A DNA stretch of 5,227 nt from Flavobacteriales bacterium UBA1112 (GTDB taxonomy: Bacteria; Bacteroidota; Bacteroidia; Flavobacteriales_D; Sanyastnellaceae), in contig DCBH01000084.1 in the NCBI GenBank assembly GCA_002313415.1, positions 1-5,227 of the forward strand, in the 5' to 3' direction. Shown one piece after another: positions 1 through 5,227 of the stretch. How positions within the stretch are numbered: position 1 is the stretch's first letter; every line of letters begins with the position of its first letter. Under the pieces are notes generated by a model, which was not told the origin of the DNA, ran no database searches, and was given only the letters and a program-made list of their open reading frames with translations. The position numbers were made by a program, and so were the translations under genes.

Positions 1-1163
1 CCCAACCTGATGTCGAGGGGTCAAGAGGTGTTCATTTGGGTTGGTTTAAGCAAGAACCACAATTGGAATCTTTGCCAGCAGGCACTGCACTCGAAGAGCA
101 GCAGGGGAAGAATGGACTCAAGAGATGGGTCTTGGTGTTTCCTCGGAAGGCATCGTCCAACCTGATGCAGTCCATTGAGTCATGGTTGATACGCCAACGT
201 ATACTCGATTCTTACGAGGTATTTCGAGACGAGAATGGCTGGACAACCTTGATTCCTCAAATGAGCATTGACTTGACGGAGAGGGAAGCCACAAAGGCAG
301 AATTGCAAACGGATGATGCGGCCACGTTATCTGTGGATTCATCGGCCATTGCGTATGGTGAAATGGCCCCAAATTCAAGTGAAGGATACTCAGAATCGCA
401 TCAATGGGGCCATGAGAATTTATGGGCCAATGGAGCACCAGTGGCTTTGGGAAATTTACGTGGGACGTGGTACGCTGTTCAAGTTGGTGCATTTCGTGGT
501 TTGCCTGAAAAGCAATGGATTGAAATGGCAGGAGAGCGATTGATTTACGAGCCTTTTAACGACGGGTTGGCCAGATGGTACGCCGGCATAAGACAGGACA
601 AAGAATCTACAATGTCAAGGCTATCAGAACTTCAACAATTCGATGCATTTGAAGATGCATTCATCGTACGATTGAAAGATGGTGAACGAGAAGTCGTAAG
701 ACCGGAAGAGGAGATGTCCGACGATTTATTCTTGGCCCTGGAAGACACAAATCATGGGACAAATGAGGATAATGTGACCGAAGTGGTGGTCGATGAAAGT
801 CCCACGGATGCATCACCTTCAGGTGGCTCGGTCGAGGATTTGGATGGGCCAAGCGGTCAAGAACAACCTGGAATCGAGCATATGGAGGCCCATGCTTCAC
901 CTGCATTGGTGTCTTCTAATCTCGTTTTGGCGGGCGAAGCGAACTCATGGCATGTGGACATCGCCAAGTATTATGGCACAGTACCATCTCAAGATGTGGC
1001 GTCGTTGCTCATCAAAGCCGCTGATTGGGGGGTTCGAAGTGTTCAGTTGTTCGGTCAAACGACCTATTTTTCACGCTCTTTGAACGACCTTAACGAAGCG
1101 GAACAGTTGCTAAGGTCGATTTCATCAGAAGGATTCACCAACGCAACGCTGGTCCAGGAATGA
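1..1163 (+). CDS. SPOR-domain protein, 5'-truncated by window edge
   Basis: The frame is open from the window's first bases (first full codon at 3) with no upstream stop, so the real start is probably outside. The TTG at 36 is only the first possible start codon inside the window. Counting residues from that TTG, the clearest element is a SPOR domain at about 145-219 (nt 468-692). It opens with WYAVQVGAFRG, continues with a helix and GLARWYAGI, and closes with DAFIVRLKDG. SPOR domains generally bind glycan strands of peptidoglycan, which suggests an envelope role. Residues 31-90 (nt 126-305) and 305-375 (nt 948-1160) appear to follow the same strand-helix-strand-strand-helix pattern in degenerate form. 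The linker at about 220-300 is acidic, rich in D/E/S/G/P and probably disordered. No membrane segment or catalytic motif is visible in the part present. The next gene follows 26 bp downstream on the same strand. The SPOR assignment is fairly secure; the protein's specific function is unknown. Confidence 0.8.
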   Translation, partial: QPDVEGSRGVHLGWFKQEPQLESLPAGTALEEQQGKNGLKRWVLVFPRKASSNLMQSIESWLIRQRILDSYEVFRDENGWTTLIPQMSIDLTEREATKAELQTDDAATLSVDSSAIAYGEMAPNSSEGYSESHQWGHENLWANGAPVALGNLRGTWYAVQVGAFRGLPEKQWIEMAGERLIYEPFNDGLARWYAGIRQDKESTMSRLSELQQFDAFEDAFIVRLKDGEREVVRPEEEMSDDLFLALEDTNHGTNEDNVTEVVVDESPTDASPSGGSVEDLDGPSGQEQPGIEHMEAHASPALVSSNLVLAGEANSWHVDIAKYYGTVPSQDVASLLIKAADWGVRSVQLFGQTTYFSRSLNDLNEAEQLLRSISSEGFTNATLVQE

Positions 1164-1165
1164 CC

Positions 1166-1182
1166 GTTTGTAGATGACAAAC
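1166..1182 (+). repeat. Perfect 6-bp inverted repeat between the SPOR and lamin-tail genes
   Basis: GTTTGT (1166-1171) and ACAAAC (1177-1182) are perfectly complementary around a 5-nt loop, AGATG. The element starts two bases after the stop of the upstream gene and ends seven bases before the ATG at 1190. No T-run follows, so it is not a standard intrinsic terminator. If it folds in RNA it could modulate translation initiation of the downstream gene. The stem is short and AT-rich, so it may be chance. Confidence 0.4.
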
Positions 1183-1189
1183 CATCAGC

Positions 1190-2857
1190 ATGAATAACAC
1201 GCAGGGCAATCATGGGTCAATGCGACCGGTCATTTTCGCGGCATTCATGCTGCTTTACGTGTCGATTGGCAGGACCCAAACTCCAATCTTGAATGAGATC
1301 ATGACTTCCAACGACCTTATTCATTACGACGATTTTCTTGAGTTTGATGACTGGGTCGAGATATACAATCCTGGAGGATTGATTCAACTTTCAGGCTACC
1401 ACTTGTCAGACGACCCGGAGAATCTGACCAAATACACCATTCCGGATACAGATCCTGGCACGACCTTTCTGCCACCTGGAGACCACATGATCATATGGTT
1501 GGACAAGGACAGCGCTCAAGGTGTTCTGCACGCCAATTTCAAATTGAGTTCAGAGAACGAGGGACTTTGGCTCACTGAACCTGATGGTATGACGGTTTTG
1601 GATTCCCTCGTTTATCCTCCTCAGCAAACAGACATCAGTTACGGCAGGTCTTGTGACGGCTGTGACACGTGGGAATACTTTAATGTGCCTACTCCGGAAG
1701 CTGAGAATTTTCAAACGGCTGTTTCCACGCCATTCTTGTACATCAATGAAGTGTTGCTCGAAAACACAAGTGTATTGGTGGATGAACTTTTTGAGTTGGA
1801 GCCGTGGTTGGAGATTTACAACCCCAATGCTTCGCAAGTCAATTTGGGGGGATATACCATTGGCGTTTTGGGTGGTGATTCTTACACCTTGCCGATTGAC
1901 AATCCGGTCGAAACGACCATTGAGGGAGAGGGGTTTTTGTTGTTGTGGTTAGATGGGGAGCCTGAGGAGGGAGGTCATCACCTTGACTTGGTTCCTAATG
2001 TTGAAAGTCAGACCATTTGGCTCATCGGACCAGACATGGTTGTTGCAGATGAATATTACATTGAGACGACGGTTCCCAACGTTTCATTTGGTCGAGAATT
2101 TGATGGCGCTGGAAATTTTGTGTTTTTCGATACACCAACGCCACGAGTCACCAATTCGCTGGTGATTGTTCCACCTGCTCCTGTAGTTATCAATGAGTGT
2201 GTGACCTACAGCCTTGGTGGATTGCTGGATGAGGCAGGTGAGCTTGAGGATTGGGTTGAAATTCACAATCTCAGCGAGGACGCCATCGATTTGTCTGGGT
2301 ACTATCTCACCGACAGGTTGAACAACCCCACCAAATGGCGCGTTCCGATTGATGCAGGATCCGATGCTGTGATTGAACCTCAGGGATATCTGCTCCTATG
2401 GGCAGATGACGATTCAGAGCAAGGATGGAATCACATGAAATTCCGACTGAACAATGATGGAGAGTCTTTGGTGTTGCGCTCGCCCGATGGATTTACCATT
2501 GCGGACAGCGTTCATTTTGGTGCCAGTCAACCAGACGACTCCTACGCAAGAATTCCCAACGGCACTGGATCTTTTGAATGGGGATCGAATCCCACACCCA
2601 ATCAATGCAACGATTGCACCGAGAGCGTTTCAAGTTGGACGCCCACAAGCGAGCGAATTATTCTCGGGAGCAACCTGTTGACAGGCGACCCCACAATCCA
2701 ATTGAGATATCCTGCATTCCTGAGGACATTGGATGGAAGGGAAGTCGCACAGATGCCCGCTGGCACCTCTGTCCTTCCTCAGGGTTTATTTGGAGTTTAT
2801 GTCCTTGTTGATTCAAAAATAGGGCGTGTGGAACGGTTGGTGGTGCTCTCTCGATGA
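1190..2857 (+). CDS. Secreted triple lamin-tail-domain protein with probable T9SS sorting domain
   Basis: The 555-residue product begins with a signal peptide: a hydrophobic run at about 13-25 (PVIFAAFMLLYVS), with probable cleavage near GRTQ-TP (about 30/31). The in-frame ATG at 1220 (Met11, MRPVIFAAF) would give a more typical short n-region and is a credible alternative start; neither has a Shine-Dalgarno sequence. Three lamin-tail-like beta-sandwich domains follow at about 32-173, 182-322 and 331-473. Each has an INE/LNE opening, a W-(V/L)-E-I-(Y/H)-N motif (DWVEIYN 54-60, PWLEIYN 205-211, DWVEIHN 354-360), an LxGYxL-type strand, a (L/I)(L/I)WxD strand, an S(Y/F)(G/A)R turn and a closing PTP. 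Domain 2 is the most diverged. Residues about 490-555 resemble a type A T9SS C-terminal domain: RTLDGREV, then LPQGLFGVYVLV, then a basic end RLVVLSR. That predicts export through the outer membrane and surface attachment or release. No CotH kinase, nuclease or protease domain is present. CxxC pairs occur at 155/158 and 473/476. Binding partner unknown. Confidence 0.85.
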   Translation: MNNTQGNHGSMRPVIFAAFMLLYVSIGRTQTPILNEIMTSNDLIHYDDFLEFDDWVEIYNPGGLIQLSGYHLSDDPENLTKYTIPDTDPGTTFLPPGDHMIIWLDKDSAQGVLHANFKLSSENEGLWLTEPDGMTVLDSLVYPPQQTDISYGRSCDGCDTWEYFNVPTPEAENFQTAVSTPFLYINEVLLENTSVLVDELFELEPWLEIYNPNASQVNLGGYTIGVLGGDSYTLPIDNPVETTIEGEGFLLLWLDGEPEEGGHHLDLVPNVESQTIWLIGPDMVVADEYYIETTVPNVSFGREFDGAGNFVFFDTPTPRVTNSLVIVPPAPVVINECVTYSLGGLLDEAGELEDWVEIHNLSEDAIDLSGYYLTDRLNNPTKWRVPIDAGSDAVIEPQGYLLLWADDDSEQGWNHMKFRLNNDGESLVLRSPDGFTIADSVHFGASQPDDSYARIPNGTGSFEWGSNPTPNQCNDCTESVSSWTPTSERIILGSNLLTGDPTIQLRYPAFLRTLDGREVAQMPAGTSVLPQGLFGVYVLVDSKIGRVERLVVLSR

Positions 2858-2879
2858 GGTTGAAATGTGCCTTGTTGTG

Positions 2880-2910
2880 TTGTTTTTCCCGGCTGAGGAG
2901 TGTAGTTTTG
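2880..2910 (+). promoter_or_regulatory. Candidate Bacteroidota-type promoter for rpsA
   Basis: TAGTTTTG at 2903-2910 matches the Bacteroidota -7 consensus TAnnTTTG exactly. A TTG at 2880-2882 lies 20 bases upstream, within the spacing usual for the -33 element of this phylum's primary sigma factor. Transcription would begin around 2915-2918, giving a leader of roughly 75 nt before the rpsA ATG. It lies in the only sizeable intergenic gap of the window, directly ahead of a gene expected to be highly expressed. The -33 element is only a three-base match in a TTG-rich stretch, so support rests mainly on the -7 box. Confidence 0.55.
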
Positions 2911-2952
2911 CGCCCCATTCATCTTTTGGCAGGGCAAAGGAAGTATCACTCC

Positions 2953-2974
2953 GCCGCGCCCCCTGCAGCGAGGC
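2953..2974 (+). other. Small GC-rich hairpin in the rpsA leader
   Basis: GCC (2953-2955) pairs with GGC (2972-2974) and CGC (2957-2959) with GCG (2968-2970). One G-A mismatch lies between them, and the loop is 8 nt. The hairpin ends 17 bases before the rpsA ATG. No Shine-Dalgarno sequence lies between hairpin and ATG. In gamma-proteobacteria rpsA is translated from a structured leader without a good Shine-Dalgarno and is repressed by its own product; a similar role here is inference only. Confidence 0.35.
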
Positions 2975-2991
2975 ACAAACATTGGTGACGT

Positions 2992-5227
2992 ATGAACGAC
3001 GACACCCAAAAGCCTGAAAACGAGAACTTGGAGAACCAAGACGTCCAGGCCAGCGAAGCAGCAGAACAGGCTGCTGATCAAGCAACTGAATCTGCTCCCG
3101 AATCATCTTCTGACGAGTCAAATGAGGACACCTCAGATGCTGAAGAGCATTCGTCTCAGGATGATTTGACATCTGCGGAAAGTGAGGAAGCGTCGGATTC
3201 CGAGGATGTGAAAGAGGCAGTACCCACTGAGCCGCGTGAGTTGGCCAAGCCCACAGGCGAATTTGATTGGGATGCATTTGAAAGCGAGCAAGATGATTAC
3301 AGTCCCGACGAGCGCAAGCGGCTCGAAGATTTGTACGAGTCAAGTTTGACCTTAATCAAAGAGAAAGAAGTCATTGAGGGAACGGTCATTTCGATTGGCA
3401 AGAAGGAAGTGGTGGTCAACATTGGCTACAAGTCGGAGGGTGTCATCGGCGCATCTGAATTCCGGTACAACCCAGAGTTGAAATCTGGCGACAAGGTCCC
3501 TGTTTTCATTGAAAAACAAGAAGATGCCAACGGCCAACTTGTGGTAAGCCACAAAACTGCTCGCATTTACCATGCTTGGGATCAAGTAAACCAAGCAAAA
3601 GACGAAGACATGATCATCCAAGGCACGGTAAAATGCCGAACCAAGGGTGGACTTATTGTTGACGTATTTGGTCTAGAAGCTTTCCTGCCGGGTTCTCAGG
3701 TAGACGTAAAGCCCATCCGGGATTTTGATGAGTACGTAGGCAAGCAAATGGAATTCAAGGTTGTCAAAATCAATCAAGAATTCAAGAACGTAGTTGTTTC
3801 TCACAAGGCTCTGATTGAAGCTGAGCTCGAGGAGCAAAAGCGCCTCATTATTCAGGGCCTCGAAGTCGGCCAGGTCCTTGAGGGTAGTGTTAAAAACATC
3901 ACCTCTTACGGCGTATTTGTGGATTTGGGTGGTGTCGACGGGTTGGTACACATCACAGACATGAGCTACGGCCGCGTTGGACACCCTGAGGAGATGGTTG
4001 AAGTGGATCAGAAAATCAACGTTGTGATTTTGAACTTCGACGACGACAAAAAGCGCATCGCACTGGGTATGAAGCAGCTGACGCCTCACCCATGGGATGC
4101 ATTGTCAGAGGACTTGGTGGAAGGAACCAAAATTAAAGGCCGCGTTGTAGTTATGGCAGACTACGGGGCTTTTGTAGAGATTGCTCCAGGTGTGGAGGGT
4201 CTTTTGCACGTGAGCGAAATTTCTTGGTCACAACACCTTAGAAGTGCACAAGACTTCCTCAACGTGAATGATGAAATCGAGTGTGTGGTTTTGGGCATTG
4301 ACCGAGAAGAGCGCAAGATGTCCCTTGGTCTGAAGCAACTTTCAAAAGACCCATGGGAGGACATCGAAGCGAGATACCCCGTGGAATCAAAGCAGAAAGG
4401 CACGGTGCGCAACTTTACCAATTTCGGCTTGTTCGTGGAATTGGAAGAGGGCATTGATGGGCTTGTGCATATATCTGATCTCAGCTGGTCCAAGAAAATC
4501 AAGCATCCCTCTGAGTTTTGCAATGTGGGAGACGACATTGAGGTTGTCGTGCTTGAGTTAGACAAGGAAAACCGTCGCATGAGCCTCGGACACAAACAAC
4601 TCGAGGAAAATCCATGGGAGGTATTCGAAAGTGTGTTTTCTGTAGGAAGCAAGCATCAAGCGACTGTTGTTAAAGTCGAAGGCGGTCACGCAACCATTGC
4701 CCTTCCTTACGGGTTGGAAGGTACGTGTCACTCCAAGCATTTGGTCAAGCAAGATGGCAGCACGTTAGGCGTTGATAGCCAAGACGAATTTGTCGTTTTG
4801 GAATTCAATCGCAACGCCAAGCGCATTACGGTGAGTCACTTGCGCACCCACGAGGAGGGACCAGCCAAGTCTGAAGGGACCAAGAAATCCCGTACTTCAG
4901 GAGGAGGCTCCACCCGAATGATGGACTCAGTGAATGCAAGTGTGGAGAAAAGCACATTTGGTGACTTGGACGTTTTGACGGCACTCAAGGAGCAAATGGA
5001 CGGGGATTCAGAAGATGAAGCACCAAAAAAGAAGGCTGCACCAAAAAAGAAGGTTGCGTCGAAGAAGGCTGCTGAGTCAATTGAGACTGCCGGGTCCAAG
5101 GAGGAGGACGAGTCAAAAGAGGTGAATGATGCAACGGATGCGTCCGAGCCTGAGGAAAAGGTCGAGCCAAAGAAGAAAGCTGAGCCTAAGAAAAAAGCTG
5201 AGGCTAAGAAAAAAGCGGAGCCTAAGA
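2992..5227 (+). CDS. rpsA: 30S ribosomal protein S1, 3'-truncated by window edge
   Basis: The product binds mRNA on the small ribosomal subunit and promotes initiation. The start is well fixed: ATG 2992 has an in-frame TGA two codons upstream (2986-2988), and the next Met is residue 207. No Shine-Dalgarno is visible, as is usual in Bacteroidota. Six S1 (OB-fold) domains lie at about 125-188, 208-272, 292-363, 376-450, 464-537 and 551-616. Domains 3-5 carry YGVF, YGAF and FGLF followed by GLVHITD, GLLHVSE and GLVHISD; domain 2 has the typical LEAFLPGSQ; domain 6 is degenerate. The linkers after domains 3, 4 and 5 have HPW, DPW and NPW. Residues 1-83 are an acidic Ser-rich extension (about 29 D/E against 3 K/R) ahead of FDWDAFE (91-97), which resembles the usual Bacteroidota N-terminus. 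FGDLDVLTALK (656-666) resembles the usual C-terminal end, yet the frame continues for at least 79 more residues of Lys/Ala/Glu/Pro-rich sequence and is still open. E. coli S1 is 557 residues; this one exceeds 745. Identity is essentially certain; the role of the extensions is unknown. Confidence 0.97.
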   Translation, partial: MNDDTQKPENENLENQDVQASEAAEQAADQATESAPESSSDESNEDTSDAEEHSSQDDLTSAESEEASDSEDVKEAVPTEPRELAKPTGEFDWDAFESEQDDYSPDERKRLEDLYESSLTLIKEKEVIEGTVISIGKKEVVVNIGYKSEGVIGASEFRYNPELKSGDKVPVFIEKQEDANGQLVVSHKTARIYHAWDQVNQAKDEDMIIQGTVKCRTKGGLIVDVFGLEAFLPGSQVDVKPIRDFDEYVGKQMEFKVVKINQEFKNVVVSHKALIEAELEEQKRLIIQGLEVGQVLEGSVKNITSYGVFVDLGGVDGLVHITDMSYGRVGHPEEMVEVDQKINVVILNFDDDKKRIALGMKQLTPHPWDALSEDLVEGTKIKGRVVVMADYGAFVEIAPGVEGLLHVSEISWSQHLRSAQDFLNVNDEIECVVLGIDREERKMSLGLKQLSKDPWEDIEARYPVESKQKGTVRNFTNFGLFVELEEGIDGLVHISDLSWSKKIKHPSEFCNVGDDIEVVVLELDKENRRMSLGHKQLEENPWEVFESVFSVGSKHQATVVKVEGGHATIALPYGLEGTCHSKHLVKQDGSTLGVDSQDEFVVLEFNRNAKRITVSHLRTHEEGPAKSEGTKKSRTSGGGSTRMMDSVNASVEKSTFGDLDVLTALKEQMDGDSEDEAPKKKAAPKKKVASKKAAESIETAGSKEEDESKEVNDATDASEPEEKVEPKKKAEPKKKAEAKKKAEPK
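5020..5055 (+). repeat. Two 18-bp direct repeats in the rpsA tail (APKKKA/APKKKV)
   Basis: Two adjacent 18-bp copies (5020-5037 and 5038-5055) differ at one base and encode APKKKA and APKKKV. A diverged, shorter ASKKA continuation follows. Each copy contains a run of six A. This block has the same period as the second repeat block at the window's end, from which it is separated by an acidic stretch. Confidence 0.75.
5164..5227 (+). repeat. 18-bp tandem repeat at 3' end of visible rpsA (EPKKKA units)
   Basis: Three full 18-bp units (5164-5181, 5182-5199, 5200-5217) and a partial fourth (5218-5227) encode EPKKKA, EPKKKA, EAKKKA and EPK. Units 2 and 3 differ at only two positions, and unit 4 again has the cct Pro codon of unit 2. 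The array runs off the window, so the copy number is unknown. The high similarity suggests recent duplication within the gene. Confidence 0.8.

Noticed and set aside
36..38. TTG as the true start of the first gene
   Set aside because: The frame stays open to the left window edge, no ribosome-binding or promoter signal precedes it, and no signal peptide follows it. A start upstream of the window is more likely.
1163..1170. ACCGTTTG as a -7 promoter box for the lamin-tail gene
   Set aside because: It has the TTTG half but lacks the TA at the first two positions, and no suitable upstream element was seen.
2858..2900. Intrinsic terminator after the lamin-tail gene
   Set aside because: There is a T-rich stretch at 2880-2887 but no stable stem immediately before it.
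2935..2942. AAAGGAAG as a Shine-Dalgarno for rpsA
   Set aside because: It is about 50 bases upstream of the ATG, far beyond functional spacing.
2826..3017. 63-residue + strand reading frame spanning the gap before rpsA
   Set aside because: It overlaps both the end of the lamin-tail gene and the start of rpsA in another frame, and it covers the promoter candidate. Its composition is not protein-like, and nothing supports translation.
2813..3343. 176-residue reading frame on the minus strand across the rpsA 5' region
   Set aside because: It lies antisense to the lamin-tail gene end, the promoter region and the rpsA N-terminus. Its His/Arg/Pro/Leu-rich composition is that of a reverse-complement shadow of the Glu/Asp/Ser-rich coding strand, and it resembles no family I recognise.
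3352..5170. Series of minus-strand reading frames of 60-160 residues opposite rpsA
   Set aside because: All are antisense to an unambiguous S1 coding sequence and show no recognisable domains or initiation signals.
5020..5227. Repeat-rich tail as a separate gene, such as a histone-H1-like protein, joined by a frame error
   Set aside because: The frame runs without interruption from the S1 core through the FGDLDVLTALK motif into the repeats, and no separate start context is seen. An extension of S1 is the simpler reading.

Overview
The window looks like a stretch of a Bacteroidota chromosome, most likely from the Flavobacteriales side of the phylum. Three observations support this. The ribosomal protein S1 encoded at the right end has the core sequence and the C-terminal GDxDVLxALK-type motif that I associate with Bacteroidota S1. 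The middle gene encodes a multi-lamin-tail-domain exported protein whose last ~70 residues look like a type IX secretion (T9SS) sorting domain. None of the starts has a convincing Shine-Dalgarno sequence, and the one good promoter candidate fits the Bacteroidota consensus (TTG / TAnnTTTG). The species cannot be named from this sequence.

Layout: all genes are on the + strand. (1) Positions 1-1163 hold the 3' part of a gene for a protein with one clear SPOR domain, flanked by what look like two degenerate copies of the same fold; its start lies upstream of the window. (2) After a 26-bp gap containing a small perfect inverted repeat, 1190-2857 encodes a 555-residue secreted protein with three lamin-tail-like domains, two CxxC pairs and a probable T9SS C-terminal domain. 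(3) A 134-bp intergenic region (2858-2991) carries a Bacteroidota-type promoter candidate and a small leader hairpin. (4) rpsA starts at 2992 and is still open at the window end (745 codons seen). It encodes six S1 domains, plus an unusually long acidic N-terminal extension and a repetitive Lys/Ala/Glu/Pro tail.

The first two genes are close enough to be co-transcribed, and both products have an envelope or cell-surface character: SPOR domains typically bind peptidoglycan, and the lamin-tail protein appears to be exported. rpsA looks like a separate transcription unit for translation. The window has no sign of mobile elements, CRISPR arrays, tRNA or rRNA. I do not see a clearly new multi-gene system. 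The most unusual points are the doubly extended S1 protein with an 18-bp tandem repeat at its 3' end, and the apparent SPOR triplication.
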